Source: Mycolicibacterium goodii (GTDB lineage Bacteria; Actinomycetota; Actinomycetes; Mycobacteriales; Mycobacteriaceae). From it: 64,000 nucleotides of DNA. How positions within the stretch are numbered: the first letter of the stretch is position 1; every line of letters starts with the position of its first letter. Under the pieces are notes generated by a model. It made no database searches and was not told the origin of the DNA. It worked only from the letters and a program-made list of their open reading frames with translations. Position numbers and translations under genes: made by a program. Below are positions 11,248 through 20,500 of this stretch, in pieces. The DNA lies in contig NZ_CP012150.1 in the NCBI RefSeq assembly GCF_001187505.1, forward strand, positions 5,552,048-5,616,047, given 5' to 3'.

Positions 11248-11326
11248 CTCTGCGCTTAGTTCCGGTGATGGAGCCGCTTACCACACCGCCGTCGACAAAC
11301 CCACAATTCCCCCAGGACAGAGCATT

Positions 11327-11515
11327 ATGTTTGTGGCCAGCCTACGAAACACACTGGCGTTGACAATCTTCGGCGTCAGCATGACAGTCACAGCCTGTGA
11401 ATCACCAGACCATATCTCGGCATATCGCAGTAGTCCCAGTTCGCCTGGAAGCTCATCCGCACCCGTGGGCGCGAACTTGCGCGCCACCGTGACGCAAGTG
11501 ATTCCGGGACGATGA
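11327..11515 (+). CDS. Very small lipoprotein
   Basis: A 62-residue protein starting at ATG 11327 with AGGACA about 8 bases upstream. The first 24 residues are a signal peptide with a basic Arg7, a hydrophobic core (LALTIFGVSMTV) and a good lipobox, VTAC. The mature part is only about 39 residues, Ser/Pro-rich, with no recognisable domain. Its TGA overlaps the ATG of the next gene (ATGA at 11512-11515), so the two are translationally coupled. Envelope location is inferred from the lipobox. It is 79 bases downstream of the coiled-coil gene. Confidence 0.5.
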   Translation: MFVASLRNTLALTIFGVSMTVTACESPDHISAYRSSPSSPGSSSAPVGANLRATVTQVIPGR

Positions 11516-11706
11516 CGACCCAGGTGACGGAATGTCCGACTCCGTTCAAGCAGGCGTTCGCGAACGAGTGGGAGGCACGAGCCGCGATTCAGGCGATGCG
11601 CACCCGGGACAAACGTAGGTACAGATCACAGCGATTCTACCGATGCTCTTGTGGCGCAATTCATCTCACCCACATGGAACGCTCCATGGGCGCGAGGAAG
11701 CGATAA
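11512..11706 (+). CDS. Small Zn-ribbon-like protein
   Basis: A 64-residue basic protein with a Cys-x-Cys knuckle followed by His (FYRCSCGAIHLTH). The N-terminal half fits EWEARAAIQAM plus an Arg-rich helix. Small proteins with this build (aromatic-x-Cys-x2-Cys or Cys-x-Cys, then HLT) are common in actinobacterial phages and mobile regions, often with no assigned function. Cys9 may be a further ligand, but a full four-ligand zinc site is not obvious. It starts inside the stop codon of the upstream lipoprotein gene and converges with the glycosylase gene 45 bases away. Confidence 0.6.
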   Translation: MTTQVTECPTPFKQAFANEWEARAAIQAMRTRDKRRYRSQRFYRCSCGAIHLTHMERSMGARKR

Positions 11707-11750
11707 GGATGACTTACCAGGCACGTGCCGCAAGCGGTTCTTACCCGAAA

Positions 11751-12947
11751 CTATCCGAGACGGCGCAACACCCCGGCGAGATCCCCGCGCTCACCGATCT
11801 CCACCGCGGGGACACCGAGCCACTCGGCCATCGACCGCAACTGCGCCGCCAGGGCCTGCGCGACACGTGCGCGGTCCTGCCCGTCCTCGGTGAACGCACC
11901 GAGCACCTGCAACGCGGTGTCGGTGCGTTTGAGGTCGACACGGCCGACGAGCTCGCCGTCGAGCAGGAAAGGCCATACGTAGTAACCGAATTGGCGTTGC
12001 GGAGCCGGAACGTAGATTTCGATGCGGTAGTGGAAGTCGAACAGCCGCTGCACGCGGGGCCGGAAGAAGATCAGCGGATCGAACGGGCACAGCAGCGCGG
12101 TGCCACGGTCGCGGCGCGGAACGGTCTGTCCGGCGCGCAGATACGCCGGGGTGCCGTCGATGTCGACCGGTTCGAGTTCACCGTCGGCGACGAGCTTGGC
12201 GATCGCGGGCTTGACCTGCTTGGCGCCCATCCGGAAGTAGTCGCGGATATCGGCCTCGGTGCCGACGCCGAGCGCGGTGGCCGCCCGCAGGGCGAGTTCG
12301 CGAACGGCTTCCTCGTCGTCGACCTCACGTGCGAGCACCTGCGGCGGCAGCACGTTCTCGGCGAGGTCGTAATGGCGGGCGAACCCCACGCGCGTCGCGG
12401 TCGTCAACACCCCTGCGGCGAACAGCGCCTCGGCCACCCACTTGGTCTCGCTGCGGTCCCACCACGGGCCCTTTCGTCCCCGAGGTTCCGCCTCGAGGTG
12501 AGCCTCGATCTGCCCGGCCGTGGCGGGCCCGAGCTCGGCGACCGCGGCGACGATGTCGTCGGCCAGTTTGGGGTTCTTCTTCACGATCTCGCGGCCCCAC
12601 CGCCCGTGGGTGTACTCCCGCATGCGCCAGCGCAGCAGCGGCCAGTCCTCGACCGCCATCAGCGCGGCCTCGTGCGCCCAGTACTCCACGAGCAGCCGCG
12701 GCGACCGCGCACTGTGCGACCAGGCGGCGCGGTCGAGCACGTCACGGTCATACGGCCCGAGCCGGCTGAACACCGGGGCGTAGTGCGCGCGCACCGCCAC
12801 CGACACCGAGTCGAGTTGCAGCACCTGGATGCGGGAGATCAGCCGACGCAGATGAGCGCGGGTGACCGCCCCGCGGGGCTTGGGCTCATGGAACCCCTGG
12901 GCAGCGACGGCGATGCGGCGGGCCTGCGCCGCGGTGAGGGTAGCCAC
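11751..12947 (-). CDS. YcaQ/AlkX-like winged-helix DNA glycosylase
   Basis: A 398-residue protein of the HTH_42 (YcaQ/AlkZ) family. E. coli YcaQ (AlkX) unhooks DNA interstrand crosslinks, and the AlkZ branch protects streptomycetes from azinomycin-type alkylators. The hallmark Gln-hydrophobic-Asp motif is visible as LQLDSVSV near residue 43, which points to the AlkX-like branch. Other family signatures are RAHLRRLISRI, EYWAHEAALM, the winged-helix parts (GPATAGQIEAHL, EADIRDYFRM) and LLCPFDPLIFFR. It stands alone, divergent from a hydrolase gene. Adjacency to a large biosynthetic cluster raises self-protection as a possibility, but the predicted lipopeptide has no reason to alkylate DNA. Confidence 0.85.
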   Translation of the reverse strand: MATLTAAQARRIAVAAQGFHEPKPRGAVTRAHLRRLISRIQVLQLDSVSVAVRAHYAPVFSRLGPYDRDVLDRAAWSHSARSPRLLVEYWAHEAALMAVEDWPLLRWRMREYTHGRWGREIVKKNPKLADDIVAAVAELGPATAGQIEAHLEAEPRGRKGPWWDRSETKWVAEALFAAGVLTTATRVGFARHYDLAENVLPPQVLAREVDDEEAVRELALRAATALGVGTEADIRDYFRMGAKQVKPAIAKLVADGELEPVDIDGTPAYLRAGQTVPRRDRGTALLCPFDPLIFFRPRVQRLFDFHYRIEIYVPAPQRQFGYYVWPFLLDGELVGRVDLKRTDTALQVLGAFTEDGQDRARVAQALAAQLRSMAEWLGVPAVEIGERGDLAGVLRRLG

Positions 12948-13000
12948 GCTGCCATCGTCCCCTATCCCACCGACAGATCGGCCACGGCCCCGGCGCGATC

Positions 13001-13017
13001 ATTACCTCTCGGGTAAT
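13001..13017. promoter_or_regulatory. Short inverted repeat between divergent genes
   Basis: ATTACC at 13001-13006 and GGTAAT at 13012-13017 form a perfect 6-bp inverted repeat with a 5-base spacer. It lies in the 104-base gap between the leftward glycosylase gene and the rightward hydrolase gene. It could be a small operator. No convincing -10 or -35 box is recognised around it. Confidence 0.3.
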
Positions 13018-13051
13018 CGATTTCCCTCCCCGCGCCGCCCATACTGGCCGC

Positions 13052-13850
13052 ATGACCATCCCGGGCCGACCTCCGATCCTGTTCCTGCACAGCATGTTCA
13101 GCAACCCGGCGCTCGCGGATCCGTGGGTTCGCGCGCTGTCCGCCGACGGTTACCATGTCCACGTCCCCCCGCTGCCCGGTCGCGACCCCAGCGACGACGC
13201 GGTGCTGGCCGAAACCGGTATCGACCAATGTCTCGCGGCTGCCCTCGACGCCTACGACAGCCTCGGCCGACCGGCGATCGTCGTCGGGCACAGCCTGGGC
13301 GGGTTGCTTGCCCAGAAGATCGCCGCGCTGCGGCAACCGATCGCCATCGTCCTGCTGGCCTCGGTCCCGCCGGGAATTCTGTGGCCGCAGGTGCGGGCGA
13401 TGCCGCACCTGGTGCCGCTACTGCCGAAGATCCTCGCGGGCAAGCCGTTTCGGCCGTCGGTGCACACGATGCGGTCCGTGCCGCTCAAGACGTTGCCCGT
13501 CGGCGAGAAGGAGACCCTTGCGGCACGCACAGTGCGTGACTCGGGCCGGGTGTTCCGTGAGATGTGCACCGGTGGGGCCGCCACCCGGGGTCGACGCCTC
13601 GCAGGTCAGCTGTCCCGTGCTGTGTGTCAGCGGCGGCGAGGACCGCAACGTGGCGGCCTGGATCTCACGGCGGATCGCCAAGCGCTACCGCGCCGAGCAC
13701 TGGATCCACCCGGACGCACCGCACTGGATCATCGCCGAATCGCTCGTGCCTGCCGTGGCACCCGGCGTGCTGGCCTGGTTGCGCCGCGTGCTCGCAACCC
13801 GGGCCCAGCCGCAGCTCAGCGGTCCGACGACGGTGTCGACGAATGCGTGA
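13052..13850 (+). pseudogene. Alpha/beta hydrolase interrupted by a +1 frameshift
   Basis: The first 170 codons from ATG 13052 encode the N-terminal part of an alpha/beta hydrolase, with LFLHSMF near the start and the nucleophile elbow GHSLGG. Around 13571-13590 (GGTGGGG and CCACCCGGGG runs) the frame changes: the first frame becomes Arg/Gln-rich noise. The frame one base ahead continues the fold with LCVSGGEDRNVAAW (catalytic Asp region) and HPDAPHWII (catalytic His), to a stop at 13848-13850. One extra base in a G or C run explains this. The joined protein would be about 265 residues with a complete Ser-Asp-His triad. It is either a real pseudogene or a sequencing error in a homopolymer. 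Confidence 0.75.
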
Positions 13851-13955
13851 ATTCATCTCCTCTGCAGGAGGTCAGCGACTAGGCTGACCGCACGCGAGCA
13901 CGTCTACCGGTTTCAACCGAGCTTCTCGTCTCATCAAAAGGACAAGGAGATCTCG

Positions 13956-13997
13956 ATGGCCGTGAAACCCCCCGATCCCGACTCCGCTGCGACTTGA
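13956..13997 (+). CDS. 13-codon leader ORF or broken original start of mmpL
   Basis: ATG 13956 has the strongest ribosome site in this part (AAGGAGA at 13944-13950) and reads MAVKPPDPDSAAT before TGA at 13995-13997. It is in the same frame as mmpL, whose first downstream ATG (14016) follows 18 bases after the stop and has no good ribosome site. The sequence is therefore either a leader peptide that feeds ribosomes to mmpL by reinitiation, or the true N-terminus of MmpL interrupted by a nonsense codon. Confidence 0.4.
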   Translation: MAVKPPDPDSAAT

Positions 13998-14015
13998 GCG
14001 CGGTCTGGACCACCG

Positions 14016-17000
14016 ATGCTCCGGCCGACGAAGGCACCAGGGTCACCCCGGACGCACACCACGGACACCGCTGAAACCGGTGGCGTCTTCCGGTGGCTGG
14101 GCGACACCGTCGTACGGTGGCCGTGGCTGGTCATCGGCTGCTGGATAGCGCTCGCGCTGGCGCTGCCGCCGATGTTTCCCACCCTGGCGGAGGCGACCCA
14201 GAAACATCCGGTCGCACCCATCCCGGCGAGCGCCCCGTCGATGGTCGCGACGCAACAGATGACCGCGGCGTTCCATGAAGCCGGGTCCGAGAATGTACTG
14301 CTGGTGCTGCTGACCGACGACAAGGGGCTCGGACCGGACGACGAGCAGCTCTACAGAACGGTGGTCGAACGCCTCCGGCAGGACAGCCAGGACGTGCTGT
14401 GGCTGCAGGAGTTCGTCGGCACACCGCAGCTGCGTGAGACCCTCAGCAGTCAGGATGGCAAAGCGTGGATCCTGCCGGTCGGCCTCGCGGGCGACGTGGG
14501 TTCGCCCGAGTCCTATGCCGCCTACACGCGGGTCGCCGACATCGTCGATCACACGGTCGCGGGGTCGACGCTGACCGCACACCTGACCGGACCGGCGGCC
14601 ACCCTCGCTGATTCCATCGAGGTCGGTCTGCGGGATCAGATCAAGATCGAGGCCGCGATCGTCGCACTCTTGCTCGGCATCCTGGTGATCGTCTACCGAA
14701 AACCCGCAACGATCCTGCTGCCGGTGATCATGATCGGCGTCTCCCTGGGGGTTGCGCAGGCCGCCGTGGCCGGCGCCGCCCAATTGGGTCTGGGTGTTTC
14801 GAATCAGACCATCACTCTCCTCAGCGGGTTGATGGCCGGCGCGGGAACCGATTATGCCGTCTTCCTCATCAGCCGCTACCACGACTACCTACGTCTCGGC
14901 GCGGACTCGGATCAAGCGGTGAAGCGCGCGTTGAGTTCGATCGGCAAAGTGATCGCGGCATCCGCGGCGACGGTGGGTGTCACCTTTCTCGGGATGACCT
15001 TCGCGCAATTGGAACTGTTCGCCACCATCGGCCCCGCGTTGGCGATTGCCATCGGGGTGGCCTTTCTTGCGGCGGTGACCTTGCTGCCCGCGATCATGGT
15101 GCTGGCCGGGCGTCGTGGCTGGATCGCACCACGGCGCGAGATCACCGCTCGCTTCTGGCGCCGGTCCGGCATCCGCATCGTGCGCCGTCCGGTGGCCAAT
15201 CTGGTCGCCAGTTTGACGGTGCTGCTCGTTCTCGCGGCCTGCGTGGGCGTGGTCCGTTACAGCTACGACGACCGCAAGGCGCTGCCGGACTCGGTGGAGA
15301 GCACGATCGGCTACCGGGCGCTGGAACGGCACTTCCCGGTGAATTCGACCATTCCCCAGTATCTGCTCATCCAGTCACCGCAGAGCTTGCGGACACCGGA
15401 AGCGCTCGCGGATCTGGAACAGCTGGCGCAGCGGGTCAGCCAGCTTCCCGGCATCGCATCCGTGCGCGGGGTCACCCGGCCCACCGGAGACCCGTTGGAG
15501 GCCGCGAGCACGACGCGCCAGGCCGGCGAAGTCGGTAGCCGGCTCAACGACGCGTCGGAACTGATCGCCGGCCGCGACGAAGACCTGGACCGACTCGCCG
15601 TTGGGGCCGGACAGTTGTCCGATGGCATCAACCAACTCCGCGACCAGATCATCAATCTCGTGGCGGGCCTGCGCAAACTCACCAACGGTCTGGCTGCCAT
15701 CCAGAACGAGTTCGGCGGGAACATGTCCCTCGGTCAGATCGGTGACGCCGAACGGCTCATCGCCGGTATGCGGGAACTCGGCGACGCGTTGAAGGCGACA
15801 TTCGGCGACATCGCGGGCAGCTTCAAATGGGTCGACCCCGTGGTGATCGCGCTCGACGGCAGCCCGTACTGCAGCACCGATCCGCTGTGCACCGCCGCGC
15901 GGGAGCAGTTCCGCCGGCTTCAGACCGCGCGCAACGACGGCACTCTCGAGAAGCTCGCGGGCCAATTGCAGTCCACCGGGCCGCTGTCGAACCTGTCGCG
16001 GACGGTCTCCAGGCTGACCGAGTTGATGGGTTCTCTCAACGGCACCATGGCTTCACTGGGAGTGGCCAACCCTGGCGGCGGCCGGTCGCCGCTGGGCGAT
16101 ATGCAAAAAGGCCTCGATACCCTGGCCGACGGGGGTCGACAGGTCGCCGATGGTGTGCAGCAACTGGTCGATCAGACCAAACGGATCGGCGCGGATCTCG
16201 GCGACGCATCGACATTCCTGCTGGCGATGGAAAACAATGCGAGGTCACCGGCGATGGCGGGGTTCTACATTCCTGCCGATGTGTTGACTTCTGACGATTT
16301 CAAGCAGGCCGCAGCGTTTTTCGTATCGGCCGACGGCCACGCGGCGCGGTACCTGATCCAAACCGAGTTCAATCCGTTCAGTACCGCCGCGATGGATCAG
16401 GTCATCTCGATCACCGACACGGCCCGGGGCGCTCAACCCAACACCGCACTGGCCGATGCCACGATATCGATGACGGGATACCCTGCGACCCTGCGTGATG
16501 CGCGTGACCACTACAACCACGACATCCGATTCATCATCGTCTTGACGATTGTCGTCGTGCTCCTGATCCTGATCGCGCTGCTCCGCGCGATCGTCGCGCC
16601 GCTGTATCTGATCACTTCCGTGGTCGTTTCGTATCTGGCCGCCCTCGGACTCGGCGTGATCATGTTCCAGTTCATACTCGGTCACGAATTGCATTGGAGC
16701 GTTCCGGGGCTGACGTTCATCATCCTGGTCGCCATGGGTGCCGACTACAACATGCTGCTCATTTCGCGGATCCGTGACGAGTCCGTGCGCGGGATCCGTT
16801 CCGGTGTCATCCGCACGGTCGGGGCCACCGGCGGTGTGATCACCGCTGCCGGTGTCATCTTCGCCGCTTCGATGTTCGGTCTGCTGTTCGCCAGCATCAA
16901 CACCATCATCCAGGCGGGCTTCATCGTCGGGACGGGAATCCTGCTCGACACCTTTGTGGTACGCACCGTCACGGTACCGGCTATGGCCGTGCTGATGGGG

Positions 17001-17093
17001 CGGGCGAACTGGTGGCCATCCCAGCTCGGCGGGCGGTGGCGGGCTCACGGTCTGCCCCCGACGCCGAAACCCGTGGACCAGCCCACCGGCTGA
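14016..17093 (+). CDS. MmpL-family RND lipid transporter
   Basis: A 1025-residue MmpL protein, close to MmpL4-type exporters in length and layout. There is one transmembrane helix near residue 30-55, an extracytoplasmic domain, a helix bundle (about 205-370) containing the [18 protein letters not shown] signature, and a second large periplasmic domain (about 420-810) with a long helical hairpin and a paired-cysteine YCSTDPLC loop. A second bundle (about 835-995) holds [18 protein letters not shown]. The two conserved Asp-Tyr pairs are the proton-relay residues of the family. MmpL proteins move complex lipids, including glycopeptidolipids, across the inner membrane. Position at the head of the lipopeptide genes makes the lipopeptide the likely cargo. 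No MmpS partner is seen. Confidence 0.9.
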   Translation: MLRPTKAPGSPRTHTTDTAETGGVFRWLGDTVVRWPWLVIGCWIALALALPPMFPTLAEATQKHPVAPIPASAPSMVATQQMTAAFHEAGSENVLLVLLTDDKGLGPDDEQLYRTVVERLRQDSQDVLWLQEFVGTPQLRETLSSQDGKAWILPVGLAGDVGSPESYAAYTRVADIVDHTVAGSTLTAHLTGPAATLADSIEVGLRDQIKIEAAIVALLLGILVIVYRKPATILLPVIMIGVSLGVAQAAVAGAAQLGLGVSNQTITLLSGLMAGAGTDYAVFLISRYHDYLRLGADSDQAVKRALSSIGKVIAASAATVGVTFLGMTFAQLELFATIGPALAIAIGVAFLAAVTLLPAIMVLAGRRGWIAPRREITARFWRRSGIRIVRRPVANLVASLTVLLVLAACVGVVRYSYDDRKALPDSVESTIGYRALERHFPVNSTIPQYLLIQSPQSLRTPEALADLEQLAQRVSQLPGIASVRGVTRPTGDPLEAASTTRQAGEVGSRLNDASELIAGRDEDLDRLAVGAGQLSDGINQLRDQIINLVAGLRKLTNGLAAIQNEFGGNMSLGQIGDAERLIAGMRELGDALKATFGDIAGSFKWVDPVVIALDGSPYCSTDPLCTAAREQFRRLQTARNDGTLEKLAGQLQSTGPLSNLSRTVSRLTELMGSLNGTMASLGVANPGGGRSPLGDMQKGLDTLADGGRQVADGVQQLVDQTKRIGADLGDASTFLLAMENNARSPAMAGFYIPADVLTSDDFKQAAAFFVSADGHAARYLIQTEFNPFSTAAMDQVISITDTARGAQPNTALADATISMTGYPATLRDARDHYNHDIRFIIVLTIVVVLLILIALLRAIVAPLYLITSVVVSYLAALGLGVIMFQFILGHELHWSVPGLTFIILVAMGADYNMLLISRIRDESVRGIRSGVIRTVGATGGVITAAGVIFAASMFGLLFASINTIIQAGFIVGTGILLDTFVVRTVTVPAMAVLMGRANWWPSQLGGRWRAHGLPPTPKPVDQPTG

Positions 17094-17193
17094 CGTTTGT
17101 GGCAATTTTCGCCAAAACTGCGGGCGGACGTGACCTCCTGCAGTACCGTTTGTCACGGGTTTACTCTTTTCGACTTGAAGACATGGAGAACCC

Positions 17194-17415
17194 ATGAGTA
17201 CCAACCCGTTCGACGACGACAATGCCGGGTTCCTCGTTCTGGTGAACGACGAGGAGCAACACAGCTTGTGGCCGTCGTTTGCTGATGTTCCGGCTGGTTG
17301 GCACGTGGTGTACGGGGAAGCGGCCCGTTCCGAATGTCTGGAGTACATCGAGCAGAGCTGGACTGATATTCGGCCGCGGAGTCTGCGTGAGAGGCTGTCC
17401 AAGGGCGGCGTTTGA
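17194..17415 (+). CDS. MbtH-like protein
   Basis: A 73-residue MbtH-like protein, full length for the family. The signature is intact: NPFDD near the N-terminus, [20 protein letters not shown], and SWTDIRP, including the conserved Trp and Pro residues that contact adenylation domains. These small proteins bind NRPS adenylation domains and are often essential for their solubility and activity, so this one is expected to serve A1-A8 of the two NRPSs downstream. The ribosome site is GGAGAA at 17185-17190. It lies 100 bases after mmpL and 154 bases before the PKS. Confidence 0.95.
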   Translation: MSTNPFDDDNAGFLVLVNDEEQHSLWPSFADVPAGWHVVYGEAARSECLEYIEQSWTDIRPRSLRERLSKGGV

Positions 17416-17569
17416 TCGACAAGCGGCTGGATTGGGGGCCGTCGGATGGAGCTTTCTGGCCGGGAACTTCCGCTCGGGCGTCAATCGCTGAATGTACTTC
17501 CTTTGCAATGGGAAACGAGTCGGTGCACGCACGTTCTCGGAACCACGGAGTAAGAGCGGGTGAGCGACC

Positions 17570-20500
17570 GTGGATCAAACAGGTGTCAATTCGGTTGCGG
17601 TCATCGGCATGGGCTGTCGGCTCCCCGGCGGCGTCGACTCTCCCGAGCGGTTGTGGCAGGCGTTGCTGCGTGGCGACGACGCGGTCACCGAGGTTCCACC
17701 GGACCGATGGGATGCCGACGAGTTCTACGATCCCCAACCGGGGGTGCCGGGCCGTTCGGTATCGAAGTGGGGCGCATTCCTCGATGACGTCGCCGGCTTC
17801 GATTCCGAGTTCTTCGGGATCACCGAGCGGGAGGCCACCGCGATCGACCCGCAGCACCGCTTGCTGCTGGAAGTCTCATGGGAGGCCATCGAACACGCCG
17901 GGTTGACCCAGGAGACGATGACGGAATCGCTGACCGGTGTCTTCGTGGGTCTGACGCACGGGGACTATCAGCTGCTCGCCGCCGACGCGCACAAAGTGGA
18001 AGCGCCGTACGGCTTTACCGGCAACAGCTTCAGCCTGGCGTCCGGACGGATCGCCTACTGCCTGGGGGTGCACGGCCCCGCGCTCACGGTGGACACCGCA
18101 TGTTCGTCGGGTCTGACCGCGGTGCACCTGGCGTGTCGCAGCCTGATCGAGGGTGAGAGCGATCACGCCCTGGCGGGGGGCGCCTCGGTGATCCTGGATC
18201 CGCGGAAGTTTGTCGCGGGCTCGGCCGAGGGCATGCTGTCCCCCACCGGAAGATGCCATGCGTTCGACGTCTCAGCGGACGGGTTCGTATCCGCCGAAGG
18301 TTGCGTCGTGGTTCTCCTCAAACGTTTGCCCGACGCGCTGCGCTACGGTGATCGGATTCTGGCCGTGATCCGCGGCACCGCCGCCAACCAGGACGGCCGC
18401 ACGGTGAACATCGCGACACCGTCGGTGACGGCGCAGACCGCGGTGTACCGGGCCGCGTTGGCCGCTGCGGGCGTCGACGCCGCGGGCATCGGCATGGTCG
18501 AAGCGCACGGCCCCGGCACCCGGGTCGGTGACCCGATCGAATACGCCAGCCTGGCGAACGTCTACGGCACCGAACACCCGTGTGCACTGGCCTCGGTGAA
18601 AACCAATTTCGGACATGCCCAGTCGGCCGCCGGAACATTGGGCTTGGTGAAGACGATCCTGGCGCTGCAGCACGGAGTGGTCCCGCAGAATCTGCACTTC
18701 ACCCGACTGCCCGACGAGATGGCCAGGATCGACACCAAATTGTTTGTGCCGCAGGAGGTCACCGAATGGCCCTGCGACGGCGGGTATCCCAGGCGGGCGG
18801 CAGTGTCCTCGTACGGGCTCTCCGGCACCAACGTCCATGCCATCCTGGAACAGGCACCGGCGACAGAATCGACTGCAGTCGAGAGTGTTTCAGCAAAATC
18901 GCCGACGGAGGCCCTGCTGTTCCCGCTGTCGTCCACCTCGGCCGACGAGCTGCGCGGCACCGCGGGCCGACTGGCGGGCTGGGTGGATGCACATGAGGAC
19001 GTGGCGTTACCGGACCTGGCCTACACGCTGGCGCGTCGGCGCGTCCACCGCCCGGTTCGCACCGTCGTCGTGGCGGAGAACCGCGGAAAACTCACCGAGG
19101 CGCTGCGCGAGGTCGCCGACGGCGGTGATGTCCCTGCCCCCTACCGGGCCGCAGTCGGACAGGACGACCGGGGGCCCGTGTGGGTGTTCTCCGGGCAGGG
19201 TTCGCAATGGGCCAGGATGGGCACCGAATTGCTTTCCACCGAACCGGTATTCGCCGCCACCGTAGCGGAGACCGAACCACTGATCGCCCACGAGGCCGGT
19301 TTCTCGGTGACCGACGCCATGACCGCACCCCAGACGGTCACGGGGATCGAGCGGATCCAGCCGACCCTGTTCACCATGCAGGTTGCACTGGCCGCCACCA
19401 TGCGCGCACACGGTGTGTACCCGGGCGCGGTCATCGGGCATTCCCTCGGCGAGGTCGCAGCGGCTGTGGTCGCGGGGGCACTATCAGTTCAGGACGGCGT
19501 GCGGGTGATCTGCCGGCGCTCCCGGCTGATGTCCCGCATCGCCGGCGCCGGCGCCATGGCCGCAGTGGAACTTCCTGCGCAGCAGGTGCTTTCGGAACTG
19601 GTGAACCGTCGCGTCGACGATGTCGTGGTGGCGGTGGTGGCATCGCCGCAGAGCACGGTGGTCGGCGGGGCCACTGCAACCGTTCGCGCGCTGATCGACG
19701 CCTGGGCGCAGCGCGATGTGATGGCCAGCGAGATCGCCGTCGATGTCGCCTCGCACTCCCCGCAGGTCGACCCGATCCTTGCCGAACTGGCCGACGTGCT
19801 CGCCGAGCTGCGCCCGAGGCCGCCGGAAATCCCCTATTTCTCGGCGACCCTGTACGACCCGCACGAACAACCGATCTGCGACGCCGGCTACTGGGTGAAC
19901 AATCTGCGCCAGATGGTGCGGTTCGCCCCGGCCGTGCACGCCGCCTTGGAAGAGGGTTTCCGGGTATTCGCCGAACTCGCGCCCCACCCGCTGCTGACGC
20001 ATGCGATAGAACAGACCGCGCACGGTCTCGACATGCCGGTGGCCGCGCTGCCCGCCATGCGCCGCGAACAAGCGCTGCCGCACGGGCTACGTGGCTTCGT
20101 GGGGGATCTGCACAATGCGGGCGCCGCGGTGGACTTCTCCGTACTCTGCCCGGACGGCAAGCTGGTCGACGCGCCACTGCCGACCTGGACTCACCGCCCG
20201 CTGTTCTTGACCCGCGGTGGTCACGATTCCCCGACACACGGCGCGTGCACCGTTTCGGTGCATCCGTTGTTGGGCGCGCATGTGCGACTGCAGGAGGAGC
20301 CCGAACGCCACGTCTGGCAGGCCGAACTGGGCACCGCCGCACTGCCCTGGCTGGGCGATCACCGGATCCGCGAGGTCGCGACGCTGCCCGCGGCGGCGTA
20401 CTGCGAGATGGCGCTGGCGGCCGCGCAGACGGTGCTCGGCGCGCACGCCGAGATCCGCGACATGCGCTTCGAGCAGGCGTTGCTCCTGGACGAGCAGACC

